This document shows, one piece after another, positions 44,021 to 52,957 of a DNA stretch of 64,000 bases. The stretch is from Acidobacteriota bacterium (GTDB taxonomy: Bacteria > Acidobacteriota > Blastocatellia > Pyrinomonadales > Pyrinomonadaceae): positions 42,352 to 106,351 of the forward strand of contig JAHBSJ010000013.1 in NCBI GenBank assembly GCA_019639155.1, written 5' to 3'. Every line of letters starts with the position of its first letter. Position 1 is the stretch's first letter. The position numbers and the translations under genes were made by a program. Below the pieces are notes generated by a model. It was not told the origin of the DNA. It worked only from the letters and a program-made list of their open reading frames with translations, and did no database searches.

Positions 44021-44646
44021 TATTCCTTGCCGTAACAGTTAAACAGGTGCGGAGCATACTCTCTTGTCTGCGAACGCACATTCATCCAAACGGGCGACGC
44101 AAAATACTCTCGGCGCGTCCAGCCGAGCTGCTCGCGGTTCAGCCAAACGTATTCATACGCCTCTGCTTCGTTCTTTCCCATCAAGTGGCGAGCTTCGTGT
44201 AAGAGAATTGCGGCACGCTCGATGTCGTCTTTCGGATAGGCAAAAAAATCGGGATACAGCGTCATTATCTGAAACGGAAAATTGGTCGCCGCAAATGCAT
44301 TCTCTTTCGGGACCGATGCGTTTAGCCAATGGTCGTCCGAGCGGAACGACGTGAAACGCTCCAGCATCGATACTTCGCGAGTGAAACCCTTATCCCGCAG
44401 GACATTGATGGTCCGCCGGACTATATGTCTCTCCTCGATCGATAGCGAATTTGACGAAGCCAGCAGCGAAGCGTAGAAGGAGAGCACGGCCGCGACGCAC
44501 ACGACCGCACAGATGGCCGAACGGATAACGACGCGGCGAAGATGACGATGTGGCTTAGTAGCCAACGGAAACTCGCTCCCGCAGCGAACGCAAACGCCGG
44601 CCGCAGATGGGCTGTTGAGACCGCATTTTTCACACCTTTTAAGCAT
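44002..44646 (-). CDS. Membrane-anchored zinc-ribbon protein with HEXXH (putative metallopeptidase)
   Basis: The 214-residue protein begins with a CxxC zinc ribbon (CEKCG...CVRCG, residues 5-22). One transmembrane helix follows at about 40-62. The outer domain contains 'ILLHEARHLMGKNEAEAYEYVW' in overlapping pieces, centred near residue 150. HEARH is a zincin HEXXH, and the Glu in NEAEAYEY 9-13 residues later could be the third zinc ligand. I do not recognise a named family. A peptidase role is inferred from this motif. The domain would be periplasmic if the N-terminus is inside. Confidence 0.6.
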   Translation of the reverse strand: MLKRCEKCGLNSPSAAGVCVRCGSEFPLATKPHRHLRRVVIRSAICAVVCVAAVLSFYASLLASSNSLSIEERHIVRRTINVLRDKGFTREVSMLERFTSFRSDDHWLNASVPKENAFAATNFPFQIMTLYPDFFAYPKDDIERAAILLHEARHLMGKNEAEAYEYVWLNREQLGWTRREYFASPVWMNVRSQTREYAPHLFNCYGKEYYDCTE

Positions 44647-44815
44647 CTCGTTTGGTGAATCGGGCGCAGAAACCTGCTAACATAAGAAAATTGCGAATCC
44701 GCGCACTTTCCCGCTTTCTCCAAAGCCGGGACGCCGCGACAAACTCACGGGGCCGCAAACGCATCAAAGCTTTGACGCTTTTTTTGAGATTTTTGGCTTT
44801 GGCGGATCTTTTTGT

Positions 44816-45880
44816 ATGAAATTTATTAGGCATCATTTTACGGTTCTCACTTGCTCTCTGGTTCTATTGTTCGGCGCTGCCGCTTCGACATCGGCTCAGG
44901 AAACTGAGATCCGTGTCATTGACGAGGTGATCGCGCAGGTCAACGACGGTGTAATTACGCTTTCGCGCGTTAAACGCGAACTGAGAATGATCGTTGACAG
45001 CTACGTCGCCGAGGGCAAAACCCGCGAAGAGGCACAACGCATTGTAGATGAAAAGCAGGGTGAATTGATCGCTAATCTCATCAATGAAGAGCTTTTGATC
45101 CAGCGTTCGAAAGAACTTGGCATTGAGAACGAGATCGAGGCGAACCTGAACCAGCGGTTCCTCGAGATAATGAAGCAATATGGCATGAAGACGGTCGAGG
45201 CTCTTTATGCCGAAATGGAAAAGAGCAATATCGACCCGAAAGACCTCCGCGAGACGTGGCGAAAGCAGGCGACCCGAGACCGCGTCATCCAGCGTGAGGT
45301 AACCATGAAGCTCTATTGGCAGCCAAGTGCAAAGGAGATCCGCGATTATTTCGAAAAGAACAAATCCCGCTTCACCAAGCCGGAAATGGTCTCGGTCAGT
45401 GAGCTGTTCCTCGGCTACGCGGGCCGAAACGAAGCCGACGTCAAAACCAAGGCTCGTCAGATAATGGAACAGCTGAAGAACGGAGGAGACTTCGACAAGA
45501 TAGCTAAAGAATCCGGCGATCCGGGCCTTTTGACACAGGGCAGCGGAAAGGCGGAGCGTTTGCCTGTGAGCGAGTTGATGGAAGTCGTTGCAACGCCGCT
45601 AAAAGGCGTCAAGGTCGGAGGCTATACCGAGCCCTTTGAGGTCGATAAGATGGGGCTCGTCATTCTGCGCGTTGACGGCCGAGAGGAAGCAAGCAGCGAG
45701 TCGTTTTTCGATGAGAACGCCGTGCGCATGGCGATGATGAACGAAAAGGCCCCGGAAGAGCAGAAGAAATTCATGGCAAAACTCCGCGAGGACGCCTATA
45801 TCAAGATCAGCGATACATATCGCCCTACGGTCTCGCCGATCCTCTTTGCTGACGAACGAAAAACGAAAGAAGGCAACTAG
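44816..45880 (+). CDS. SurA/PpiC-type periplasmic peptidyl-prolyl isomerase
   Basis: The 354-residue protein has a signal peptide (to about residue 27, ending TSAQ). A SurA-like N-terminal chaperone region follows ('VIDEVIAQVNDGVITLSRVKRE' in overlapping pieces, about 33-180), then one PpiC/parvulin domain (about 195-300: 'VSVSELFLGY', 'GGDFDKIAKESGDPG', 'LGLVILRVDGREE'-like). It should assist outer-membrane protein folding. A terminator hairpin follows 24 bases after the stop. Confidence 0.88.
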   Translation: MKFIRHHFTVLTCSLVLLFGAAASTSAQETEIRVIDEVIAQVNDGVITLSRVKRELRMIVDSYVAEGKTREEAQRIVDEKQGELIANLINEELLIQRSKELGIENEIEANLNQRFLEIMKQYGMKTVEALYAEMEKSNIDPKDLRETWRKQATRDRVIQREVTMKLYWQPSAKEIRDYFEKNKSRFTKPEMVSVSELFLGYAGRNEADVKTKARQIMEQLKNGGDFDKIAKESGDPGLLTQGSGKAERLPVSELMEVVATPLKGVKVGGYTEPFEVDKMGLVILRVDGREEASSESFFDENAVRMAMMNEKAPEEQKKFMAKLREDAYIKISDTYRPTVSPILFADERKTKEGN

Positions 45881-45903
45881 TTTCGTTGGAATTTGTTTTT
45901 GAT

Positions 45904-45929
45904 AAGCCGCTCGGTTAGGGCGGCTTTTC
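45904..45929 (+). terminator. Rho-independent terminator after the PPIase gene
   Basis: AAGCCGC and GCGGCTT form a 7-bp stem with a nine-base loop, followed by TTCT. The convergent small gene ends at the base of this hairpin. Confidence 0.7.
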
Positions 45930-46363
45930 TATTTGAGTATTTCCTTTACGGCAGCGTCGAAAGCATCCAGTCGCCGCTTCGCACGTTTTACTTCAGGGTG
46001 TTCTGCTGCGTAGGCACGCGACAGCCGAGCAAGGTCCGCTTCCAAAGCTGCCTGTTTCAATATCAGCTTCCCAAGCGCTTGAGTGAGCCTAGCGGTATCT
46101 GCCGGAGGGACGGCGAACACACGAAGTAAAAGACGATCGATCGCGGCGAGTTCGTTCCGCAGGTCTAAAATTCGCGGGTTCGTGTCCGTGTAATCAGGAG
46201 CCACCGCAGCGATCTCTGCTGTCAGCTCCGTCTTTCGAAGCAGTATCTCGGCATAAGCGGGTGATGATTTGATCGGTCCAGGTTCGGTTGATTGAGCATC
46301 GGCACCTGCAGCTGAGAAAGCCAAAATTGCGGACAAGATCACCGATGGGAAAATATGCCTCAT
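45929..46363 (-). CDS. Small secreted coiled-coil protein
   Basis: The 144-residue product has a signal peptide (to about residue 23, ending ADAQ). The remainder is helical, with two Leu/Ala-rich segments ('NPRILDLRNELAAIDRLLL' and 'LGKLILKQAALEADLARL'). The phrases 'YTDTNPRILDLRNEL' and 'EHPEVKRAKRRL' resemble the coiled-coil arms of Wzz-like chain-length proteins, but no membrane anchor follows. The function is unknown. It lies six bases after dus on the same strand. Confidence 0.65.
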   Translation of the reverse strand: MRHIFPSVILSAILAFSAAGADAQSTEPGPIKSSPAYAEILLRKTELTAEIAAVAPDYTDTNPRILDLRNELAAIDRLLLRVFAVPPADTARLTQALGKLILKQAALEADLARLSRAYAAEHPEVKRAKRRLDAFDAAVKEILK

Positions 46364-46369
46364 AATACT

Positions 46370-47440
46370 TCAAACAGATGCCGTTTCGATCAGTTCGGGT
46401 GCCTCGCAAGATGTGAATTCAAGATCCGCATCGGCCTCGACGACGCCGTCTCCGAATGCCGAACGATGTTCCAGCGTATCGAAATAAGTCTGAATATTGT
46501 CGAGGATCTCTTCGGCAGAATGCGAATGGTATAGAGTTTGGCGAAACTGCGCGCCGCCGACAAGGCCCTTGGTAAACTGGCCTGCGAGCTGCTTCATTTT
46601 GCCGAGCGCGACGATCTCCGGCATTTCCTCGCGGCACATCGCGAAAAACTCCAAAAGAACATCCTTCTTCTCGGCGACGTCCGGCTGATATGGCTCGCGG
46701 CCTGCAAGGACATCTTCGAACTGCCGAAATATCCACGGATTCTGCATCGCACCGCGGCCGATCAATATCCCGTCAACGCCTGATCCACGCCATTTCTGCA
46801 GTCCGTACTCGATGGTCGTGATGTCACCATTTCCGGAAACCGGAATACTCACTGCTTCCTTGACCTGCCGAATGATCTCCCAGTTTGCCAACCCTTTATA
46901 GCCCTGGTCGCGAGTGCGTCCGTGAACCTGTATATGTTCCACGCCGCACTGCTCAGCCATTTTTGCGACATCAACGACGTTGATGGTCGATTCCGTGTAA
47001 CCGGTTCTGAGCTTGAGCGTCAACGGTATCGTGATGGTCTTTTTGATCTCTTTGAGTATCGTTTCGAGAAGCTTGGGCTCGCGAAGCAGGCCTGAGCCTC
47101 CGCCGTTCTTTACGACCTTTGGAGCAGGGCAGCCGCAGTTGACGTCCAAAATATCTGCACCGACCTCCTGCGCCATCTCGGCGCCCATCGCCATACGCTC
47201 GGGGCGTCCGCCGAATATCTGTACGGCGAACGGCCGCTCTTCCTCATCGAAACGCATCTGGCGCTTTGATTTTGGGTTGTTGCGGGTAAGGCCCTCGACG
47301 GAGATGAATTCGGACACGACAAGACCGACACCGCCTCGGCGCTTGATCAAGCGGCGAAAGGTGTAATCGGTCACGCCCGCCATCGGTGAAAGGATGAGCG
47401 GCGGATCGATCTCAATGTCGCGAATAAAGAATGATCTCAT
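46370..47440 (-). CDS. dusB: tRNA-dihydrouridine synthase (DusB-like)
   Basis: From the ATG at 47440 the product has 356 residues, the usual Dus length. FMN-barrel motifs are present: 'LSPMAGVTDYTFRRLIKRRG', 'DVNCGCPAPKVVKNGGGSGL' with the catalytic Cys, 'HGRTRDQGYKG' and 'GNGDI'. It reduces uridines in the tRNA D-loop. An earlier in-frame start at 47560 would add 40 residues without similarity to the family. The C-terminal 50 residues are acidic and longer than usual. Confidence 0.92.
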   Translation of the reverse strand: MRSFFIRDIEIDPPLILSPMAGVTDYTFRRLIKRRGGVGLVVSEFISVEGLTRNNPKSKRQMRFDEEERPFAVQIFGGRPERMAMGAEMAQEVGADILDVNCGCPAPKVVKNGGGSGLLREPKLLETILKEIKKTITIPLTLKLRTGYTESTINVVDVAKMAEQCGVEHIQVHGRTRDQGYKGLANWEIIRQVKEAVSIPVSGNGDITTIEYGLQKWRGSGVDGILIGRGAMQNPWIFRQFEDVLAGREPYQPDVAEKKDVLLEFFAMCREEMPEIVALGKMKQLAGQFTKGLVGGAQFRQTLYHSHSAEEILDNIQTYFDTLEHRSAFGDGVVEADADLEFTSCEAPELIETASV

Positions 47441-47581
47441 CGGAAAATACGGCGGCTTTGCCCGAATCTCTAATATAGCGAAATCGCGGCTGCATTTCAT
47501 CACCCAATTCTTATGCTCAAACTGAAAAGGCCGATGCGATCCCGCCTCCGGCCTTTCCAAAAGATAGATCTCAAAGTGCTG

Positions 47582-48226
47582 CTAAAGAACGGTTCTGTCT
47601 CGAGCGGATGAGATCATGTTGTGCCATTCGGCGGAAATGTTGTTGCGGTATAGCCGTATCTCAAATACCTGAGAAACACGCTCGCTGCCGCCAATATCGT
47701 TTATTCGTTCGCGATATACGGCAGTCACATTGAATGACACAGAATTAACGGTATGCCATATGAATTTGGGTTCTTCGGAAAGCCCGATCGACTCGACCTC
47801 ACCGATAACACGACTATGGTAGGCGTTGCCCATGAACTTCGCGACGCCAAACCTTTCTATCAATCCCCTGACGTCGTCAGCGGTCGGGTTCGGTATTCCC
47901 TCGAATTCATTCGAAGAAATGAACGTTCGCCAAAACTGGTATCGGCCGCCAACGATATCATACGCAGCCGAGCCCCTGATAATGATATTCACTTTGGGAT
48001 CATCCGTTCGCTCTTTAGCCGTGAAGCTCCTCGACCAAATATACTTCTTGTAGCTTGTGCTCCATTCCCGTTTTCCCGGGCCGCCCAGCGTAACAGAGAT
48101 GGTCTTCGGTCCCGATAGTTGACGTTTTATTTGTGCATCAGTAGGCTGGGCGTTTGCGGTTGCCGCAGCGGCGGTGCCGAGAATTAACAGGATTGAAAGT
48201 CTAACTAGCGTTTTTGTAATGATCAC
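47582..48226 (-). CDS. Secreted protein of unknown function
   Basis: The 214-residue product begins at GTG 48226, chosen because a GGAGGAG Shine-Dalgarno lies just upstream and a signal peptide follows (to about 27, ending ANAQ). The mature part has several aromatic and Arg/Lys-rich beta-type segments ('WSTSYKKYIWSRSFTAKER', 'RYQFWRTFISS') and no motif that I recognise. A small membrane-protein gene lies 29 bases upstream on the same strand, so the two may be co-transcribed. Confidence 0.7.
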   Translation of the reverse strand: MIITKTLVRLSILLILGTAAAATANAQPTDAQIKRQLSGPKTISVTLGGPGKREWSTSYKKYIWSRSFTAKERTDDPKVNIIIRGSAAYDIVGGRYQFWRTFISSNEFEGIPNPTADDVRGLIERFGVAKFMGNAYHSRVIGEVESIGLSEEPKFIWHTVNSVSFNVTAVYRERINDIGGSERVSQVFEIRLYRNNISAEWHNMISSARDRTVL

Positions 48227-48255
48227 TAAATACTCCTCCGTGTTTTTTTCAAAAG

Positions 48256-48477
48256 TTAAGTTTTCTTGCTGCGTTTGATGATGAGAACGATCACTGCGAT
48301 GATCACCATCAAACCTGAAAACATTAAAACCAACAGCCCGGGGACGATCCCAAGTGCTGCTTCCTCCCAACTCACGCGGCCGCTCGTAAGTTCCGGCAAC
48401 AATGCGGACACGGCGGTGACCGCAATGCCAAGCAAAACGCCGAGCACGCCGATAACGATGGCAATTTTGACCAACAT
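48256..48477 (-). CDS. Small two-helix membrane protein
   Basis: The 73-residue product has hydrophobic helices at about 4-27 and 46-68 and a Lys/Arg-rich C-terminus (KRSKKT), giving an in-in topology. A GAGGAA Shine-Dalgarno precedes the ATG. No family was recognised. It shares the strand, with 29 bases spacing, with the secreted-protein gene downstream. Confidence 0.6.
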   Translation of the reverse strand: MLVKIAIVIGVLGVLLGIAVTAVSALLPELTSGRVSWEEAALGIVPGLLVLMFSGLMVIIAVIVLIIKRSKKT

Positions 48478-48583
48478 ATTGAGGTTCCTCTAAATCGAAG
48501 ATAACAAAAGGGATAACGTGAAAGGGAGAAACGATTTATTCTAAACTAACACATCCTGCCCAAACTTCTCTAGCTGATCGGGC

Positions 48584-48618
48584 AAAAAAAGGCCCGGCCA
48601 CAAAAATGGGACCGGACC
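48584..48618 (-). terminator. Rho-independent terminator after the DUF4920 gene
   Basis: On the minus strand GGTCCGG and CCGGGCC (one G-T pair) form a stem with a 14-base loop, followed by seven T residues, 24 bases after the stop. Confidence 0.85.
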
Positions 48619-48641
48619 AATTCTGAAAATGTTAGACGAAG

Positions 48642-49202
48642 TTACTTCGCTTTTGTCAACACGACTCCGGTCGCGTCAAATTTGACCTCGGTCACCGAGC
48701 CGTCTGCATTGATCTTGTCAAATTTGGCGCCGTCGTCGTTGATAAGGTGATCGACCTTATCTTTTGGCAGCACGTTCGTTTTGAAAACGCCCTGAGCGCG
48801 CACCTTCAAACCGGCGGCATTTAGCGGAATGAAGAAAGCGTGGTCGCCAAAAGTAACGCGCACGGACTTGCCGCCTTCCTTGTCGGCCATTTCCATCCAG
48901 CAGCCTTCCGTTTTGCACGACCGGACAATGACACCGCTTATCTCAACGGTCTTGCCTTCAAGCTTTGATGGATCAGCGAGGGCCTTTTCGACCGTGGCCT
49001 TTTTCACACCATTGGCGAGTGCTGCTCCGCGGGTGATCTTCTCTCCGGCTTTCAGATCGACCGGCGAATTCTGGCTGCTGCGGTGTACGGGATCGCCTTT
49101 ACTGTTAAGCTCCGGCTTGACCGTGTCGTCGGACTGAGCGAACGAGGCCGAGAATCCGGCCAGAACAAATATTGCAACGAACAGGAATGATGTTTTTCTC
49201 AT
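48642..49202 (-). CDS. Secreted DUF4920-type protein
   Basis: From the ATG at 49202 the product has 186 residues and a signal peptide (to about 23, ending SFAQ). The mature core ('GKTVEISGVIVRSCKTEGCWMEM', 'VRVTFGDHAFFIPLNAAG') is the DUF4920 pattern, an OB-like domain with a CxxxGCW motif that may bind metal. An upstream in-frame start (49259) would precede the signal peptide by 19 residues and is unlikely. It ends at a terminator. Confidence 0.78.
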   Translation of the reverse strand: MRKTSFLFVAIFVLAGFSASFAQSDDTVKPELNSKGDPVHRSSQNSPVDLKAGEKITRGAALANGVKKATVEKALADPSKLEGKTVEISGVIVRSCKTEGCWMEMADKEGGKSVRVTFGDHAFFIPLNAAGLKVRAQGVFKTNVLPKDKVDHLINDDGAKFDKINADGSVTEVKFDATGVVLTKAK

Positions 49203-49276
49203 AATCGTAAAAAATCTGGCGCCAACTTCTAAAGTATAGCAAAAATTCGCTGACTGCATGAATTAGCAAGATCCTC

Positions 49277-50785
49277 CTAGCCTGCGCGGAAAACGACCCT
49301 TCCATTCACAACGGTCAAAAGGGTCCGGACATCCTTTATCCGCACACGGTCGATAGTAAAGATATCGTCGGAATGTATTGCAAGATCGGCAAGTTTTCCC
49401 ACGGCAAGCGTGCCTTTTTCGTTCTCCGCAAATTCCGCATAAGCGCTGCCGACGGTGTAAGCACGCACGGCCTCTTCGACGGAGACGGAACGGCGGCCGC
49501 TGTTGACGGCTGCGTGGATACCCAGCATCGGATTCAGGTCGATCATTGAAGCGTCCGAACCAAATGCGAGCTTTACGCCGGCTGCGGACATCGCCGCATA
49601 GTCATCTCCATACTCCGGACCGCCGTAAAAAAGAAAAGGCTGCATCGAAGCAATGAAGACGCCGCGTGCGAATCTCGGAATATCTGCATTGCGCAAACGT
49701 GCGGCGTGTTCCACACGAAAACGCCGATCACCTATGCCGTTGGCTTTTGCAGCATTCTCAAATATCGTAAGAGCGCCCGAAACGGACCGTCCACCTATAG
49801 CGTGTAATGCTACCTGAATCCCGGCCTTGTCGGCCGCCGTTACGATAGGCGTAAGCTCCTCGATCTCGTCTTCGGCACCTTCGGTCATTCCCTTGACGCA
49901 GCCGCCGCGAACCATCGAATTTCCACTGCCTGCTTTCAGACCGCGGGCGATCGCCTCGCGATATTTTTCGATGCCGATGCAGTCGTAAATGCGCGTTTTT
50001 AACTTTCCTTGCCGATCCAAGGAGTTCATAAGTTCGGCCAGGTCGTCTGAATGCACATCCTGAACGGTCGTCACGCCGAGCGACGCCGCGAGATTTGATG
50101 CTGTTTCGGCAATTTCTGCCCAGTTCGTCGCGTGATCGCGGGGAACGGCGCTGCGAACCCACGTCATCTCGTCGTCTGCGACGACGGCTTTTTCATTGTT
50201 GAGTCGACCAGCTTTCAGAGCCGCAGCGTTGACGGCGGCACGTTTCGGGATGGAGTAATACAGCAGAACAGGAGTGGCGGGAGAAACGGCATCAAGCACC
50301 GCCGTATTTTCGAATTGTACGTCTTCGGGAATACCCGCACCGATTATCCAACGCCCGCGTGGCACAATTTCGACGTATTCCTTGACGCGTTGAATTATCT
50401 GCTCACGAGTTCTGACTTCCCTAAGATCGAGGTGCGAGAACTGATTCCCGATCGCAGTAAAATGAACATGCGAATCATTGAAACCCGGCAATACAAGGCG
50501 GCCTTTCGCATCTATGACCTCGGTGGCAGGGCCAATATGCTTCCTTATCTCGTCGTTGCTGCCGATCGCAGAAATTCGCCCGCCGTTGACCGCCAACGCC
50601 TCGGCCCGGGGCTGTTTCGCATCCAGCGTCCGAATGTTTCCGTTGACGACGACAAGATCTGCGGCATTGCTCTGTACGACCTTCGCCTTCGGCGGCCACG
50701 CAAAAAGGGCCGCAGCCGATGCGGCCCCTAAAATGATGCAAGATGCAAGTACTTTACTTTTTCTCGTAAACCACACGCCCGTCAA
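49277..50785 (-). CDS. Amidohydrolase family 3 protein, exported (first of two paralogues)
   Basis: The 502-residue protein has an N-terminal hydrophobic segment (about 12-31), then the YtcJ-like amidohydrolase fold: 'ADLVVVNGNIRTLDAKQPRAEALAV' in overlapping pieces, the metal site 'GFNDSHVHF', 'VALHAIGGRSV' and 'LAFGSDASMIDLNP'. These enzymes hydrolyse amide-type bonds with zinc; the substrate is unknown. The start is a TTG at 50785 or a GTG nine bases later. Either lies inside the end of the next paralogue, so translation is coupled. Confidence 0.82.
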   Translation of the reverse strand: MTGVWFTRKSKVLASCIILGAASAAALFAWPPKAKVVQSNAADLVVVNGNIRTLDAKQPRAEALAVNGGRISAIGSNDEIRKHIGPATEVIDAKGRLVLPGFNDSHVHFTAIGNQFSHLDLREVRTREQIIQRVKEYVEIVPRGRWIIGAGIPEDVQFENTAVLDAVSPATPVLLYYSIPKRAAVNAAALKAGRLNNEKAVVADDEMTWVRSAVPRDHATNWAEIAETASNLAASLGVTTVQDVHSDDLAELMNSLDRQGKLKTRIYDCIGIEKYREAIARGLKAGSGNSMVRGGCVKGMTEGAEDEIEELTPIVTAADKAGIQVALHAIGGRSVSGALTIFENAAKANGIGDRRFRVEHAARLRNADIPRFARGVFIASMQPFLFYGGPEYGDDYAAMSAAGVKLAFGSDASMIDLNPMLGIHAAVNSGRRSVSVEEAVRAYTVGSAYAEFAENEKGTLAVGKLADLAIHSDDIFTIDRVRIKDVRTLLTVVNGRVVFRAG

Positions 50786-52421
50786 CTATCGTGTAAAGCA
50801 CCTTCGTGTCCCAGATCTTCACGGGGTCGATGGTAAAGATGTCGTCAGAGAGTATTACGACATCGCCGACCTTGCCGACCTCGATAGTTCCTTTGATGCC
50901 GTCCTGATACTCAGCGTACGCTGAGCCCCATGTGAATGCCCGCACTGTCTCATCTACGCTGATCTTCTGCTCCGGAACCCAGCCGTCGGGGTTCTTGTGG
51001 TCGAGCGTACGGCGCGTTACCGAAGCATAAACGCCCCAAAGCGGGTTCAGCGGTGCGACCGGCGAATCCGATCCAAATGCCAAAACCGCACCCGCGTCGA
51101 GCAGTGATCGAAACGCATAAGTGCCTTTCAACCGTTTCTCGTCCAGGCGTTTCCAAGCCCATCGGCCGTCGTCGATGATGTGGAAAGGCTGCATCGACGC
51201 GACTATCTTTTGTTTGCTGAACCTGGGGATCTCATCCATTCGCAGGTGCTGTGCATGTTCGATCGCAAAACGTCTGTCGCGGGCGCCGTTCGCTCTCTCG
51301 GACGCTTCAAAATGATCGAGGATCACCGAATTCCCTCGGTCGCCTATAGCGTGGATGCGAACCTGCAACCCTGCGTTGTCGGCGTCGCGGACATTACCGC
51401 CCATCGTCGTCATCACATCAGCCATCGGAAGGCCGACCGAATTCGGAGCATCAAGATACGGCTCGAAAAACCACGCCGTGGTCGAACCGAGACTTCCGTC
51501 AGCGTATCCTTTCAGGCAGCCGACACGGAGCATTGGGTCGCCGAATGCAAAACGCACGCCCGTCTGCTCCCAGCGCTTGTAGCCGCCCAGCGGCGAACAG
51601 CCGTATACGCGGGTTTTCAACTTTCCCTGTCGATACAGTTCCTGCAGCACGCCAATGTCGGTTCCTGTGGACATGTCCTGAACGCTTGTGATGCCAAGGC
51701 TTGCGGCGTGTTCGGTCGCAGCCAGTGCAGCTTCGAGCCTTTCCTCAAAACTCGGTTCAGGAATGACACGGTTGATATATGCCATGGCCTCGTCCTTAAA
51801 AACACCGCTGGGATTTCCCGCGGCGTCCCGAACTATCTCGCCGCCGTCAACGTCTTTCGTTTCCCTGTTGACGCCCGCTTTCTGCATCGCGAGCGAATTC
51901 GCGAGTGCCATGTGGCCGTCCAGCCGGTCGATGAAAACAGGGTTGTTCGGCGTTACGGCGTCGATCATCGCCGCGGTTGGCAGGTTGTTCGGCTTCCAAT
52001 TCTCGTGATCCCATTTTCCGCCAAGTATCCAGCGTCCTTTCGGCAGTTTTGCAGCAAACTCTTTGATCCGTCGGACGAATTCTTCAGGCGTTGCGGCGTC
52101 TCGAAGGTCGACCGATGAAAGCTGAGACCCTGTCTCCAGAAAATGCACGTGCGCGTCGTTGAATCCGGGAATTACGGTCTTCCCTTTTGCGTCGATAACC
52201 TTCGTTCGTGATCCGATCAACGGCTTTGTATCGGCGTCTGTTCCTATGACGACAATGCGGCCGTTAAGAAATGCTATCGAACGTGCAACCGTACGTTTGG
52301 CATCCATAGTGCGGACGTTCGCGTTAGTGATGACGAGGTCCGCAGCCGGCAATTGGCCTTGTGCCGCGATCACAGAGACAAACATCAGAAGAACCTGACA
52401 GAAAAGAATTGCCTTTTTCAT
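50754..52421 (-). CDS. Amidohydrolase family 3 protein, exported (second paralogue)
   Basis: The 555-residue protein has a signal peptide (to about residue 20, ending VIAAQ) and the same architecture as its neighbour: 'GFNDAHVHFLETGSQLSSVDL' in overlapping pieces, 'VRIHAIGDRGNSVILDHFE', 'VLAFGSDSPVAPLNPLWGVYA' and 'GKVGDVVILSDDIFTIDPV'. The last stretch is a near copy of 'GKLADLAIHSDDIFTIDRV' in the downstream gene, showing descent by tandem duplication. The substrate is unknown. It overlaps the next gene by 32 bases. Confidence 0.85.
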   Translation of the reverse strand: MKKAILFCQVLLMFVSVIAAQGQLPAADLVITNANVRTMDAKRTVARSIAFLNGRIVVIGTDADTKPLIGSRTKVIDAKGKTVIPGFNDAHVHFLETGSQLSSVDLRDAATPEEFVRRIKEFAAKLPKGRWILGGKWDHENWKPNNLPTAAMIDAVTPNNPVFIDRLDGHMALANSLAMQKAGVNRETKDVDGGEIVRDAAGNPSGVFKDEAMAYINRVIPEPSFEERLEAALAATEHAASLGITSVQDMSTGTDIGVLQELYRQGKLKTRVYGCSPLGGYKRWEQTGVRFAFGDPMLRVGCLKGYADGSLGSTTAWFFEPYLDAPNSVGLPMADVMTTMGGNVRDADNAGLQVRIHAIGDRGNSVILDHFEASERANGARDRRFAIEHAQHLRMDEIPRFSKQKIVASMQPFHIIDDGRWAWKRLDEKRLKGTYAFRSLLDAGAVLAFGSDSPVAPLNPLWGVYASVTRRTLDHKNPDGWVPEQKISVDETVRAFTWGSAYAEYQDGIKGTIEVGKVGDVVILSDDIFTIDPVKIWDTKVLYTIVDGRVVYEKK

Positions 52422-52462
52422 ATTGTTCGGAACTTGTATCCTTGAGTTAGCCGATTATAGCA

Positions 52463-52957
52463 ATGAGCGACTCGATAATCCATTATTTCACCATCGCCAT
52501 CGTGGCTATTGGTTTTGCGGTCATAGTCTTTCTCTACGCTTCGGCACCGAAAGGCTTGTCTGAAGCTGTCACACGGTCTCAGGTCGCCTTAGGCGTCTAT
52601 TCGGTCGACAAGGAGCTTTTTGATCGCGGTGTTGCTCAGTTTCGTGCCGACGAATTCGCTGCGGGGAGAAATTCATTCGAGCGCGCAGACCCGGAAAAAC
52701 GCGACGCAGCGACGCAGTTCTATATCGCATACAGCTATTACCGCGAAGGCTGGGGACGCGTTTCGAACGACGACGCTTTGTTTGCAAAAGGCCTCCAAGC
52801 TGCGAAGCGGGCAGCAGAATTGAACCCCGACCTGGCGATCAATGATGAAAGCCTAAAGCTCACAACGCCGTTCGCTCTGCGGGCCGAGCTTGAGAACGGC
52901 CTGAAGATGACCATCGATGACCTGAATCCGCTGAAGCTGTTCCGGGAGAGAAAATGA
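52463..52957 (+). CDS. Membrane-anchored TPR-like small protein
   Basis: The 164-residue protein has one transmembrane helix (about 9-28). TPR-type helices follow ('ELFDRGVAQFRADEFAAGRNSFERA', 'AATQFYIAYSYYREGWGR'). The last residues overlap the start of the next gene by four bases, so the two probably act together. No family name was recognised. Confidence 0.65.
   Translation: MSDSIIHYFTIAIVAIGFAVIVFLYASAPKGLSEAVTRSQVALGVYSVDKELFDRGVAQFRADEFAAGRNSFERADPEKRDAATQFYIAYSYYREGWGRVSNDDALFAKGLQAAKRAAELNPDLAINDESLKLTTPFALRAELENGLKMTIDDLNPLKLFRERK

Noticed and set aside
51180..52118. 312-codon plus-strand frame inside the second amidohydrolase gene
   Set aside because: It is a shadow of a clearly conserved gene on the minus strand; the translated sequence has no motif or signal.
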